A stretch of DNA of 37,859 nt from Comamonadaceae bacterium (GCA_947443645.1 CANEXF010000022.1:1-37859), one strand, 5' to 3'; counted from the stretch's first letter, positions 27,490 through 36,306 are shown. The notes: generated by a model not told the origin, from the letters alone. Made by a program: numbers and translations.

Positions 27490-27989
27490 GATGTGCTCCC
27501 ATCGGTGTGCGTGATGGCCAGGCCGGCGCTTTTGGTGTTGCCGCCCTGAGCCACGGATTTGATGGCCGCGCGTATCCGGTTGTAGGTGCCGCAGCGGCAG
27601 ATGTTGGTGATGCTTTCGTTGATCTGAGCGTCGGTCGGGTTTGGCGTGCTCTTGAGCAGCGCTGCGGCCGCCATGACCATGCCGCACTGGCAGTAACCGC
27701 ATTGCGGCACGTCAAGCGCGACCCAGGCCTTTTGCACGGGATGTGAGCCGTTTGGTGAAAGCCCTTCGATCGTGACGATTTTTTCTTTTGCGCTGACGGT
27801 TGAAACCGGCCGCACGCAGCTGCGCGTTGGCACGCCATCAATATGCACGGTGCAGGCGCCGCATTGGGCTATGCCGCAGCCATATTTGGTGCCCGTAAGC
27901 CCGAGTTGCTCTCTGATGACCCATAGCAGCGGAGTATCGGCTTCCGCCTCAAACTCGCGCACTTTGCCGTTGACGTTCAGTTTTGTCAT
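27486..27989 (-). CDS. Molybdenum hydroxylase [2Fe-2S] small subunit (IorA-like)
   Basis: Electron-transfer subunit carrying two [2Fe-2S] clusters. The 167 residues match the family. The plant-ferredoxin-type cluster uses Cys38, 43, 46 and 58 (GCGIAQCGACTVHIDG...SC). The second cluster uses Cys97 and 100 (CGYC) with Cys131 and 133 (CRC). No FAD subunit is present, as in other Ior-type enzymes, which pass electrons to cytochromes or membrane carriers. AGGAGAC precedes the ATG at 27989. It has no signal of its own and would be exported with the Tat-bearing large subunit. It is the first gene of the operon. Confidence 0.94.
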   Translation of the reverse strand: MTKLNVNGKVREFEAEADTPLLWVIREQLGLTGTKYGCGIAQCGACTVHIDGVPTRSCVRPVSTVSAKEKIVTIEGLSPNGSHPVQKAWVALDVPQCGYCQCGMVMAAAALLKSTPNPTDAQINESITNICRCGTYNRIRAAIKSVAQGGNTKSAGLAITHTDGSTS

Positions 27990-28342
27990 TCTTGTCTCCT
28001 GTTTGTTCTTGAAAAAAATAAGTGATTGGACGATTCTTTGGGCAACTAATCGATTAACTTGAAACCTGCGCATGTTAGCGCTGCTCACGCTCTTGCGCAT
28101 CAGTGACTTCCATACCCGAGCAAAGTGGTGGCTGCGCGCGACCTTTGTGCGCAAGCTGAACCGCAAGCCTTGCTGGATACTGCTGATGAACACTTGGCTT
28201 TGCGCAGCGGCTGGTTTGGCAGGCGCGCCGCGATCGTGTCGCCATGGTGTCACCGTTGCGAGCTTGTTGCCCGGCTTTGGTGCAAACCCGCTGGTTCTTC
28301 CTGCCTGGCTGACCCAGAATGAACTCCTTATCCGGAGAAACC
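27990..28342. other. Divergent intergenic region, molybdenum hydroxylase operon / Bug receptor
   Basis: About 350 bp. The first 80 bp are AT-rich and contain a perfect 10-bp palindrome, TAATCGATTA, at 28047-28056; this could be an operator or lie near the promoter of the minus-strand operon. 28080-28320 is GC-rich and open in two frames, but neither translation resembles a known protein, and ribosome-binding sites are lacking. I see no supported gene there; it may be a decayed coding remnant. Confidence 0.5.
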
Positions 28343-29353
28343 ATGCTTGAGCCCAGTCCACCCCGCCTTTCATCCTTGCCCTTGTCGCGACGCCGCTTCA
28401 ATCTGGCCATCACGGCCTGTGCCAGCGCGGTGTGCGCGCCGGTGCTGGCGCAGTCGGGCTGGCCGAACAAGCCCATACGCATCATCGTTCCCTACACGCC
28501 GGGTGGCTTCACCGACCAGATGGCGCGGCTACTGCAGGTCGGATTGCAAAACCGGCTGCAGCAAACCGTCACGATAGACAACAAGCCGGGCGCCAACAGC
28601 ATCATCGGCGTAGACATGCTGGCCAAGGCACCGGCCGACGGCAGCACGTTTGCGGTGGTGATCGCCGCTTATGCCGCCAACACCACGCTGTACCCAAAAT
28701 TGCCTTATGACCCGCGCAAGGACCTGACCGGCGTCAGCCTGATGGGGATTTCGCCCCTGGTCGCCGCGGTGAGCAACGACGCACCGTTCAAAACAGCCAA
28801 AGGGCTGATCGACTACGCGCGCGCGCATCCAGGCAAGGTCAGTTATGGCTCCTCAGGCAATGGCTCGGCTGCACACCTGACCAGCGAGTTGCTCAAGTCC
28901 ACGACCAATACCTATATGGTTCACATTCCCTACCGCGGTTCGATGCCTGCGCTGACGGATTTGATGGGCGGGCAGATACAGCTGTTTTTTGATGCGGCCA
29001 CCGGCCTCATCACTCAGGGCAAGGCCGGAAAAGTGCGTTTGATTGGTGTGTCCAGCGATCGCCGACTGCCTGCTCTGCCCGATGTTCCGACCTTCATCGA
29101 GCAAGGCTTTGCAGGTTTTACCGGCAGCACCTGGGCTGGCATGCTGGCGCCCAGCGCGACCCCCAGAGACATCGTCAAGCGCATGTCAGACGAGGTCTCC
29201 CGCATCATTCGCAGCGATGAAACACGCGTGCGGCTCGATGCCATGGGCACGTTTGCGGTGGGCAGCACGCCCGAGGAGTTTGATGCGTTTATCGCGGCCG
29301 AGACAGCCAAGTGGGCCAAGGTCATCAAGGACGCAGGCGTCCAGGCTGACTAG
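28343..29353 (+). CDS. Bug-family (TctC-like) periplasmic solute receptor
   Basis: A tripartite-tricarboxylate-transporter type receptor, a family hugely expanded in Burkholderiales, binding carboxylates or similar small ligands in the periplasm. Length is 336. An N-terminal SRRRFNL signal of possible Tat type (cleavage near VLAQSGWP) is followed by the mature start KPIRIIVPYTPGGFTDQMAR, VTIDNKPGANSIIG, ADGSTF and the VSYGSSGNGSAAHL motif, all hallmarks of Bug proteins. The ATG at 28343 has CCGGAG upstream. No TctA/TctB membrane genes are adjacent. Being divergent from the molybdenum hydroxylase operon, it might take up its substrate, but this is inference. Confidence 0.93.
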   Translation: MLEPSPPRLSSLPLSRRRFNLAITACASAVCAPVLAQSGWPNKPIRIIVPYTPGGFTDQMARLLQVGLQNRLQQTVTIDNKPGANSIIGVDMLAKAPADGSTFAVVIAAYAANTTLYPKLPYDPRKDLTGVSLMGISPLVAAVSNDAPFKTAKGLIDYARAHPGKVSYGSSGNGSAAHLTSELLKSTTNTYMVHIPYRGSMPALTDLMGGQIQLFFDAATGLITQGKAGKVRLIGVSSDRRLPALPDVPTFIEQGFAGFTGSTWAGMLAPSATPRDIVKRMSDEVSRIIRSDETRVRLDAMGTFAVGSTPEEFDAFIAAETAKWAKVIKDAGVQAD

Positions 29354-29369
29354 CCGGGAGGCGGCGCGA

Positions 29370-29930
29370 TTATTCGGCCGGGGTTTTGTCGACGGCGCTG
29401 CTCTGGACGCGGCGCGCGCCGTCAAAGCGGCCCTTCCAGTAGGCCACGCTCAGGCTTTCGACCCGTACTTCTGCGCCAGGCTTGGGGGAATGTATGAATT
29501 TGCCGTCGCCAACGTAGATGCCAACATGGCTGAAGGCCCGCCGCATGGTGTTGAAAAACACCAGGTCACCGGGCTGTAAATCTTTTTTGTCAATATTTTG
29601 TGTGGCTGCGGCCTGTTGCTCGGCTCTGCGCGGCAGGATCAGGCCAATGCTTTGCTCGTACATGGCGCGTACAAAACCGCTGCAGTCAAATCCGGTTTCA
29701 GCAGAGTTGCCGCCGCGCCGGTAGGGCGAACCGAGAAAGCCCATGGCGTTGACGACCAGTTCCGAGGCTTTGAGGCTGACCGACTGACGGACCTGATCGA
29801 TCTGGTTCAGCAAACCACGGTCTGCCAGCAGTTTTTCGAGTTCGTCGTTTGTAGCACCGGGCGTCGCGTGCGAACTCGCCGTGAATAGCAGGGCGAGGGT
29901 GAGGGCGAACACAGGGGGAATCAAACGCAT
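29370..29930 (-). CDS. NlpC/P60-family peptidoglycan endopeptidase (C40)
   Basis: A 186-residue secreted peptidase likely cleaving stem peptides in the cell wall. A signal peptide (about 1-22, cleavage after SSHA) precedes the NlpC/P60 domain. The catalytic Cys83 lies in GFDCSGFVRAMY, His135 in FSHVGIYVGDG, and the third polar residue is probably His147 in FIHSPK. LQPGDLVFFN before the His is also diagnostic. It converges on the Bug gene with 16 bp between stops. No accessory binding domain is present. Confidence 0.93.
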   Translation of the reverse strand: MRLIPPVFALTLALLFTASSHATPGATNDELEKLLADRGLLNQIDQVRQSVSLKASELVVNAMGFLGSPYRRGGNSAETGFDCSGFVRAMYEQSIGLILPRRAEQQAAATQNIDKKDLQPGDLVFFNTMRRAFSHVGIYVGDGKFIHSPKPGAEVRVESLSVAYWKGRFDGARRVQSSAVDKTPAE

Positions 29931-30114
29931 GGGCCAGAGGATACTTGAAGCAATGGGTCCGAGTCAACCTCACGTCATTTCTCGCTTGTACGTGTAACTT
30001 ATTGATTTTTAATGATTTAAACGATTATTTCTACATCGAGTCGGGATTTCGCGCTGGCTTTGCCGGCGTGTCGCAATCGATTTCCTGGGCGCCGGCCAGC
30101 CGTTATCATGCTGC

Positions 30115-30918
30115 ATGGTTTCCCCGTCTTCATGGCCCAACTGGCTTGCGCGAAGCCAGCGCAGCGCTTTGCAGTGGTTGCTGCAATGGTGGCGGCTGGT
30201 GTACCTGGGCGCGTTGCTGGCCTTGCTGACCCTGTCGCCTTCGAGCTACCAGCGTGACAAGCGGCTAGCGCTGGCGCGCCATTTGGTCCAAAACACTGCG
30301 CCCATCCTGATGGGGTTCACGCTGCTGTGCGCGCTGATCAGCCTGGTGATCACGCGCATTGTGATTGTCACGGCCCTGAGCTATGGTCTTTCCCAATACG
30401 CGCTGCAGGTGGTCATACGCGTGCTGGTGCTGGAGCTGATACCTCTGACCGCTGCGCTGTTCGTGGCGCTGCGCTGCACCATTCCTGACGGCGCAGAACT
30501 GGCCGAGTTGCGTGCGCGCGGCGATCTGGATGCCTTGCAGCGCCGCGGTGAAGACCCGATTCACCTTGAAGTCCTGCCGCGTGTCGTGGCCGGCATTTTT
30601 TCGACCATCACACTGGCGGCTCTGAGTTGCGTAGTGGCGCTGCTGGTCGCTTACCTGGCCGGTTACGGCTTCACCTTGTCGGGGCTGGCTGGCTACACCC
30701 GCTTGTTTGGGCAGGTCTTCAACCCTGCGGTGACCCTTATTTTTGTCATGAAGACGCTGTTGTTCAGCCTGGCGGTGTCGCTGATACCCATGGCCTCGGC
30801 GCTTTATGGCATGAGCGAAAGCAACACCCGGACCAGTGCAGAAATGCGCGGCCTGGTGCGCATGTTTGCGGTGATTTTGCTGGTCGAGGTACTGTCGCTT
30901 GTCGGCAACTACTATTGA
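30115..30918 (+). CDS. MlaE-family ABC transporter permease
   Basis: A 267-residue inner-membrane permease of the MlaE type, which moves phospholipids or other lipids between inner membrane and MCE proteins. About five membrane segments are predicted (about 27-42, 62-85, 98-118, 158-182, 205-235 and the C-terminal helix). LITRIVIVTALSYGLSQYALQVVIRVLVLELIPLTAAL corresponds to the conserved MlaE core. It is followed 42 bp later by an MCE protein. No ATPase gene (MlaF type) is adjacent. The start is not supported by a clear ribosome-binding site. Confidence 0.85.
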   Translation: MVSPSSWPNWLARSQRSALQWLLQWWRLVYLGALLALLTLSPSSYQRDKRLALARHLVQNTAPILMGFTLLCALISLVITRIVIVTALSYGLSQYALQVVIRVLVLELIPLTAALFVALRCTIPDGAELAELRARGDLDALQRRGEDPIHLEVLPRVVAGIFSTITLAALSCVVALLVAYLAGYGFTLSGLAGYTRLFGQVFNPAVTLIFVMKTLLFSLAVSLIPMASALYGMSESNTRTSAEMRGLVRMFAVILLVEVLSLVGNYY

Positions 30919-30960
30919 TGGTTCTGCTTAAACAGCAATTTTGAAAGAGTTCCCAAGCCC

Positions 30961-31956
30961 ATGAGTGACCGTACCGATCCCTTGCTGGCGCCTGCTCAGG
31001 GCGTGGCGACTCTGCCGCCGGAGCGCCTGGAGTTCAAGGCCTTGCTGCTGCTGGTCTTTGCCTTGCTGCTGGTGCTTGGCTCTGCGCTGTATGTGATGTA
31101 TGCGCGCGGCGCCTTTGAAAGCACCCAGACACTGGTGCTGGTGTCTGACGACTCCGAAGGCGTTGTGGTCGGCATGGACCTGACGTTCTCGGGTTTTCCG
31201 ATAGGCCGGGTGCGCCGTATCGAACTCGCCGATGACGGCAAGGCGCGCATCGTGGTCGATGTTGCGCGCAAGGACGCGCACTGGCTGCGTCAGTCCAGCG
31301 TTTTCACGCTGGTGCGTGGCCTGGTGGGCAGTACCAACACACGCGCTTACAGCGGCCTGTTGAACGACCCGCCTTTGCCCGCCGGCGCGGTGCGCGAGGT
31401 GCTGCAGGGCGACGCGGCGGCCGAGGTGCCCAAGCTGATTGGCGCGGCCAAGGACCTGATTGACAAGCTGAACAACCTCTCGGACAGCCACGGCGCGCTG
31501 GGCACCAGTCTGGCTAACCTGCAGGTGCTGACCACCCGGCTCAATGGTTCCGGCGGCGCCTTGACGGTGTTGTTGGGCGGCGAGGAGCAGGCGAAAAAAC
31601 TGCTGCTGACGCTGGATAGAAGCAATGCGCTGCTGGCCAAGCTCGATGGTCTGGCCGCCAAAACCGATGTCCAGGTGTTTGGCGATCAGGCCGGACAGTT
31701 GGGCGTGATGCCGGAAACCCGGGCAGCCGTGGTGCAGCTCAGTGCCTTGCTGGGCGAAGCGCGAGGCAGCCTGAAAAAGCTCGACGCGGTACTGATAGAA
31801 GCCCAGGCCGTGGGCGCCAATGCGCGTGAGGCCAGTGGGGACTTGGGCAGCTTGCGCGCTGAAGTCGAGGTCAATTTGCGCAAGATTGAAAGCCTGGTCA
31901 ATGAGATCAATCGCAAGTGGCCGTTCGCCCGTGATACCGAGGTCAAATTGCCATGA
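30961..31956 (+). CDS. MlaD/MCE-domain protein
   Basis: A 331-residue periplasmic lipid-binding protein anchored by one N-terminal membrane helix (about 27-48). The MCE domain (about 55-130) includes SEGVVVGMDLTFSGFPIGRVRRIEL. A long helical C-terminal part with heptad-like leucines (about 150-325) resembles MCE proteins that form tunnels. It is translated after the permease gene, and its stop overlaps the next start (ATGA). Confidence 0.9.
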   Translation: MSDRTDPLLAPAQGVATLPPERLEFKALLLLVFALLLVLGSALYVMYARGAFESTQTLVLVSDDSEGVVVGMDLTFSGFPIGRVRRIELADDGKARIVVDVARKDAHWLRQSSVFTLVRGLVGSTNTRAYSGLLNDPPLPAGAVREVLQGDAAAEVPKLIGAAKDLIDKLNNLSDSHGALGTSLANLQVLTTRLNGSGGALTVLLGGEEQAKKLLLTLDRSNALLAKLDGLAAKTDVQVFGDQAGQLGVMPETRAAVVQLSALLGEARGSLKKLDAVLIEAQAVGANAREASGDLGSLRAEVEVNLRKIESLVNEINRKWPFARDTEVKLP

Positions 31957-32654
31957 GCCCTGAACCTGTGCACCTCAGACTGCGCCTAGCCTTGTACTGG
32001 ACATGTGGCCTGACACTGGGCTTGTTGTTGCAAGCCTGCGCTATTTCGCCCCGGCCAGCAGACTGGCAGCTCGAAGCCAAGGACGCCATGGCGCGTTCTG
32101 TGCAGGCTTACCTGTTGGGTGACGCCAGGCTGGAGGCCGCGGAGCTGGCGCGCGCGCGCTTGGAGATTTCGAGCACCGGTAGCATTGAGCTGATGGCCAG
32201 GGCCGAGTTGCTGCATTGCGCCAGCCATGTCGCGAGCCTGGTGTTCGAGCCTTGTGAGGGCTTTGAAAAACTGCGTCAGGACGCCGCGCCGGCAGAGCGC
32301 GCTTATGCCGATTACCTGACCGCCAGCCTGCAGCCGCAGGACGCGGCTTTGCTGCCAGCGCTGCAGCGCGCCGTGGCAGGCAGCGCGTCTGATGTCGAGG
32401 CCGCGATCAAAGGCATTGCCGATCCGCTGTCGCAACTGGTGGCCTCTGGTGTGGCGTTTCGCCTGGGTCGTGCCAGCCCGGCCGTGCTGCAGTTGGCGGT
32501 TGATGCCGCTTCCAGCCAAGGTTGGCGAAGACCCTTGCTGGCCTGGTTGGGCGTGCAGGCCAGCCTGGCCGACAAGGTCGGTGACAGCGCGCAAGCGGCG
32601 CGTTTGCGCCGCCGCATGGCCCTGGTTCAGGGCAGTGCCAAGGCGGCGCCCTAG
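31953..32654 (+). CDS. Lipoprotein of unknown function, MCE-operon partner
   Basis: A 233-residue protein with a lipoprotein signal ending in the lipobox LLQAC (Cys29). The mature part is rich in Ala/Leu and helical, with TPR-like features (VQAYLLGDARLEAAELARARLEI, LLAWLGVQASLADKVGDSAQAARLRRRM), and contains no enzymatic motif. In many MCE operons the third gene is an ABC-auxiliary lipoprotein (PqiC-like); this one occupies that place but does not look like that family. Start overlaps the mlaD-like stop. Confidence 0.75.
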   Translation: MSPEPVHLRLRLALYWTCGLTLGLLLQACAISPRPADWQLEAKDAMARSVQAYLLGDARLEAAELARARLEISSTGSIELMARAELLHCASHVASLVFEPCEGFEKLRQDAAPAERAYADYLTASLQPQDAALLPALQRAVAGSASDVEAAIKGIADPLSQLVASGVAFRLGRASPAVLQLAVDAASSQGWRRPLLAWLGVQASLADKVGDSAQAARLRRRMALVQGSAKAAP

Positions 32655-32658
32655 CCAC

Positions 32659-33927
32659 ATGCTCAAGCGTCTGACAACCAGCTCTTCGCTTGCCGCGGCG
32701 GGCCCGCTGGCGATTGCACTGGCTGGCGCGCTGTCGCTGGCCTGCGCCATGGGCATTGGCCGCTTTGCCTTCACGCCGCTGCTGCCCATGATGTTGCACG
32801 ACGGGGTGATCGATTTGCCCGCCGCGAGCTGGCTGGCCAGCGCCAATTACCTGGGCTATCTGCTGGGCGCCTTGCTCTGCACTTTTCAGCCTTGGTTGTG
32901 GCGGCGCTTTGGCGCCTTGCCGCCGGTTGCCGCTTCAAGCTGGGTGCAAGCCGGCCTGCTGGCGACTTGCCTGCTGACATCGGGCATGGCCTTGCAGTTT
33001 CCGGCCTTGTGGCCGTTTTTGCGTTTTGCTGCCGGCGTGGCCAGCGCCTTTGTTTTTGTCTTCACCTCGGGCTGGTGCCTTTCTCAACTTGCCAGATACC
33101 AGGCCAGCGGCTTGGGCGGCGTGATGTACGCCGGGCCGGGCGCCGGCATTGCGATCAGCGGTTTGCTGGCCAGCGGCATGGTGGCCTGGCACTGGACGGC
33201 CGCTACGGGCTGGTTGATTTTCGGGCTGCTGGCGACGCTGTTGACCTTGCTGGTTTGGCCGACGTTCAGGACGGCCGGGGCGGCGGTGATGCCAGCGCCA
33301 GCTTTGAGCGCTCAGGCGGGTCCGAGCGTCGCGCTGGCCGGACGCCAGCAAATGCTGATGCTGGCGCTGGCCTATGGTCTGGCTGGCTTTGGCTACATCA
33401 TCACGGCCACCTTCTTGCCTGTGATTGCGCGCCAGGCCTTGCCAGGCTCGGTCTGGCTGGACATGTTCTGGCCCTTGTTTGGTCTGGGGGTGGTGGCGGG
33501 CGCCTTGTTGTCGACGCGGATTTCCCTGAGTGGCGACTTGCGCCACCTACTGGCGGGCTGTTATGCAGTGCAGGCACTCGCGATTGGCGTCGGTGTGCTC
33601 AGTCCCAGTCTTGCCGGCTTTGCGCTGGGCAGCCTGTTGCTGGGCCTGCCTTTTACCGCGATCACTTTTTTTGCGATGCAGGAAGTGCGCCGCCTGCGTC
33701 CGGCCAGCGCGGCCAGCTATATGGGCCTGCTGACGGCGATGTACGGGCTGGGCCAGATATCAGGCCCGCCGCTGGTGGCTTTGCTGCTGCGCCGCAGCGT
33801 CTCGCTGGCTCAGGGTTTCACGGCATCGCTGGAGATTGCGGCCGGCACGCTGCTGCTGGGCGCGCTGCTGTATCTCTGGATGGTCAGGCGCTATCCCTTG
33901 CGGGCGAAGCAATCAGCGCTTTCCTGA
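32659..33927 (+). CDS. MFS transporter, YbfB/YjiJ family
   Basis: A 422-residue major-facilitator protein with about 12 membrane segments. ALSLACAMGIGRFAFTPLLPMM at the N-terminus is the signature of the YbfB/YjiJ group. Internal GVMYAGPGAGIAISGLLASG and GLLTAMYGLGQISGPPLVALLL are also typical. The ATG at 32659 lies 4 bp after the previous stop; a much longer upstream open frame overlaps the lipoprotein gene and is not supported. The substrate is unknown. Confidence 0.9.
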   Translation: MLKRLTTSSSLAAAGPLAIALAGALSLACAMGIGRFAFTPLLPMMLHDGVIDLPAASWLASANYLGYLLGALLCTFQPWLWRRFGALPPVAASSWVQAGLLATCLLTSGMALQFPALWPFLRFAAGVASAFVFVFTSGWCLSQLARYQASGLGGVMYAGPGAGIAISGLLASGMVAWHWTAATGWLIFGLLATLLTLLVWPTFRTAGAAVMPAPALSAQAGPSVALAGRQQMLMLALAYGLAGFGYIITATFLPVIARQALPGSVWLDMFWPLFGLGVVAGALLSTRISLSGDLRHLLAGCYAVQALAIGVGVLSPSLAGFALGSLLLGLPFTAITFFAMQEVRRLRPASAASYMGLLTAMYGLGQISGPPLVALLLRRSVSLAQGFTASLEIAAGTLLLGALLYLWMVRRYPLRAKQSALS

Positions 33928-33931
33928 GCCT

Positions 33932-33993
33932 GTTTTGCTATATTAACTATAGCTGCTAGCGCCCGTCCTGATTGAGTCGGGCTCAATTTTGGC
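33932..33993 (-). repeat. Dispersed palindromic element between the MFS and feoB genes (copy 7)
   Basis: TTTTGCTATATTAACTATAG, CTGCTAGCGCCCG, then the GAGTCGGGC side and CAATTTTGGCT. It is the reverse orientation of the family layout and sits between two convergent genes, where it could act as a bidirectional terminator. Confidence 0.8.
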
Positions 33994-34011
33994 TGGTTAA
34001 AAAAAATGGCT

Positions 34012-35913
34012 CTAGCCGGCGCCCATGGCCAGCGCCACCCGGTAGGTGATCAGCGATGCCAGGTAGGCCAGCCCGAACAGATAGCCCGCCATGATCAGCG
34101 GCATGGTCCAGCCGCCGGTTTCGCGCTTGACGGTGGCCAGAGTCGACAAACACTGCGGCGCAAACACATACCAGGCCAGCAGCGACAGCGCGGTGGCCAG
34201 GCTCCAGTGCTGGGCAATCAGCGGGGCCAGCGCCTGGGCCGTGTCGTTGGCTGTGGCTGACAGCGCATAAACCGTTGCCAGCGAGCTCACAGCCACTTCG
34301 CGTGCGGCCAGACCCGGAACCAGCGCAATGCTGATCTGCCAGTTAAAACCTATGGGTGCGAACACCACCGCCAGCGCCTGACCCAGCGTGCCGGCCAGGC
34401 TGTACTCGATGGCCGGCCGGGTGGCACCTTCCGGTGCGCCCGGGAAGCTGGACAGAAACCAGAGCGCGATGGTCAGCACCAAAATCACGCCACCCACGCG
34501 CTTCATGAAGATGGCCACGCGTTGCCATAGGCCGATGGCGACGTTGCGCACGCTAGGCAAGTGGTAGCTGGGCAATTCCATCATCAGCGTTCTGGCCTGA
34601 CCGCGGGTGGTGAAGCGCTTGAGCACCCAGGCCACGGCCAGCGCGCCAGCAATCCCGGCGATATACAGGCCAAACAGCACCAGGCCTTGCAGGTCGAGCA
34701 GCGACCAGACGGTGCGTCTGGGGATGAAGGCGCCTATCAGCAGCGCGTACACCGGCAGTCGGGCCGAACAGGTCATCAGCGGCGCGATCATGATGGTGAC
34801 CAGACGGTCGCGCGGATTGGCAATGGTGCGGGTTGCCATGATGCCGGGAATGGCGCAGGCAAAACTTGACAGCAGGGGAATGAAGGAGCGGCCAGACAAG
34901 CCCACGCCGCCCATCAGGCGGTCGAGCAAAAAGGCAGCGCGCGGCAGATAGCCGGACTCTTCGAGCACCAGAATAAAAAAGAACAGGATCACGATCTGCG
35001 GCAGGAACACCACCACGCCGCCGGCACCGGCGATGACGCCGTCAACCACCATGCTTTTGATCCAGCCACCCGCGCCCACATTGGTGAGCAGCTCACCTGT
35101 GGTCTGGCCCAACCATTCGCTGGCCGCCTTGATCGCGTCCATGGGCGCCACCGACCAGCTGAAGACCGCCTGAAAAATCAGGAACAGCACAGTGGTCAGC
35201 AGGATAGGACCCAGCACCGGGTGCAGGACCAGATCGTCAATTCTGTCGCTTGCGGTGTGCGGCACCAGCTTGTCCAGTGCCAGCCTTTGCAGGATGCCGC
35301 GCACGGTGTCGTGGTCGGCGTCGCTCGCATGGCTTGGGGCCGTAGCAGGGGTGTCGGCCGTGGATTTGCGCCGCCAGATGTCGGGCTTGTCCAGCAAGGC
35401 GCGCAGTTCTGCATCACCGCCGCCCTTGACCCCCACGGTGCTCACAACCGGCATGCCCAGCTCGCGCGACAGCGCTGCGGGATCGACGATGACACCCCTG
35501 GCCTGGGCCAGGTCCTGCATGTTGACGGCCACCACGCAGGGCAGGCCCAGGCGCTTGACGCCCAGCACCAGGCGCAGGCTGCGCCGCATATTGGTGGCAT
35601 CGACCACGCAGACCACCAGGTCAGGGCGCTTTTCACCCTTGGCGCGGCCATACAAGACGTCATGGGTCACGCGTTCGTCGGGCGAGCGCGGGTGCAGGCT
35701 GTAGGTGCCGGGCAAGTCGAGTAGCCGAAGCGTCTTGCCAGCCGAGGTCGTGAGCTTGCCTTCCTTGCGTTCTACCGTCACACCGGCGTAGTTGGCAACT
35801 TTCTGGCGGCTGCCCGTGAGCAGATTGAACAGTGCTGTCTTGCCGCAGTTCGGGTTTCCGACCAGGGCCAGCAAAGGCCCACCCGGGTGAAAGTGGATGA
35901 TGGTTTCTTTCAT
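34012..35913 (-). CDS. feoB: Ferrous iron transporter FeoB
   Basis: GTP-gated inner-membrane Fe(II) permease. The 633-residue start (ATG at 35913) overlaps the feoA stop as ATGA; a 13-residue upstream extension is unlikely. The G domain shows GNPNCGKTALFN (residues 19-30), DLPGTYSLHPRSPDERV and NMQDLAQ. The membrane part has the Gate motifs (RAAFLLDRLMGGVGLSGRSFIPLLSSFACAIPGIMATRTI, containing the FeoB PLLSSFAC core, and TCSARLPVYALLIG). It is shorter than E. coli FeoB (773), consistent with the compact betaproteobacterial type. No feoC is seen. Confidence 0.97.
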   Translation of the reverse strand: MKETIIHFHPGGPLLALVGNPNCGKTALFNLLTGSRQKVANYAGVTVERKEGKLTTSAGKTLRLLDLPGTYSLHPRSPDERVTHDVLYGRAKGEKRPDLVVCVVDATNMRRSLRLVLGVKRLGLPCVVAVNMQDLAQARGVIVDPAALSRELGMPVVSTVGVKGGGDAELRALLDKPDIWRRKSTADTPATAPSHASDADHDTVRGILQRLALDKLVPHTASDRIDDLVLHPVLGPILLTTVLFLIFQAVFSWSVAPMDAIKAASEWLGQTTGELLTNVGAGGWIKSMVVDGVIAGAGGVVVFLPQIVILFFFILVLEESGYLPRAAFLLDRLMGGVGLSGRSFIPLLSSFACAIPGIMATRTIANPRDRLVTIMIAPLMTCSARLPVYALLIGAFIPRRTVWSLLDLQGLVLFGLYIAGIAGALAVAWVLKRFTTRGQARTLMMELPSYHLPSVRNVAIGLWQRVAIFMKRVGGVILVLTIALWFLSSFPGAPEGATRPAIEYSLAGTLGQALAVVFAPIGFNWQISIALVPGLAAREVAVSSLATVYALSATANDTAQALAPLIAQHWSLATALSLLAWYVFAPQCLSTLATVKRETGGWTMPLIMAGYLFGLAYLASLITYRVALAMGAG

Positions 35914-36215
35914 GCGGCGACTTCTGCGTGAGCGGGTGTCAGGCGAGTGCATCGCACGCAGGCGGCTTCCACCAGACGCAGCGCAAAGGTTGACAGGCCG
36001 ACGCGAACCACCAGCGGGTCACCGCCCGGCATGCCACGCGCCATGATGGCAACGCGTTCACCCTTGAAAAATCCTATGTCTTCAAGCTGCGCGGCCCATT
36101 CTGGCGCGCCCGGCGGCGCCAGAACCTCGCTGACCATCAATGCTTCGCCTACAGCCGCGTCTGACAGCAAGAGCTGCGCGGCGTGGGTTGAGGTCAATTT
36201 CATGTGCCATTTCAT
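35910..36215 (-). CDS. feoA: FeoA ferrous iron transport accessory protein
   Basis: A 101-residue cytoplasmic SH3-like protein that supports FeoB. The core ALMVSEVLAPPG...LEDIGFFKGERVAIMARGMPGGDPLVVRVGLSTFALRLVEA corresponds to the FeoA fold. Met5 (ATG at 36203) is an alternative start. It is the first gene of feoAB and lies downstream of a Fur-box-like site. Confidence 0.92.
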   Translation of the reverse strand: MKWHMKLTSTHAAQLLLSDAAVGEALMVSEVLAPPGAPEWAAQLEDIGFFKGERVAIMARGMPGGDPLVVRVGLSTFALRLVEAACVRCTRLTPAHAEVAA

Positions 36216-36306
36216 AAATTCAATCGTGGTCTTCGGTCTTGTATGCGCGGGGCACAGGCCTGGCTATTTCACAGCCGATGTTTCATCTTAAGCCGGTTTC
36301 ATTTTA

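Noticed and set aside
27990..28373. N-terminal extension of the [2Fe-2S] subunit
   Set aside because: The family start is the ATG at 27989 with a strong ribosome-binding site; the upstream codons cross the divergent promoter region.
32392..32658. Upstream extension of the MFS transporter
   Set aside because: It overlaps the lipoprotein gene in another frame and the transporter family starts at 32659.
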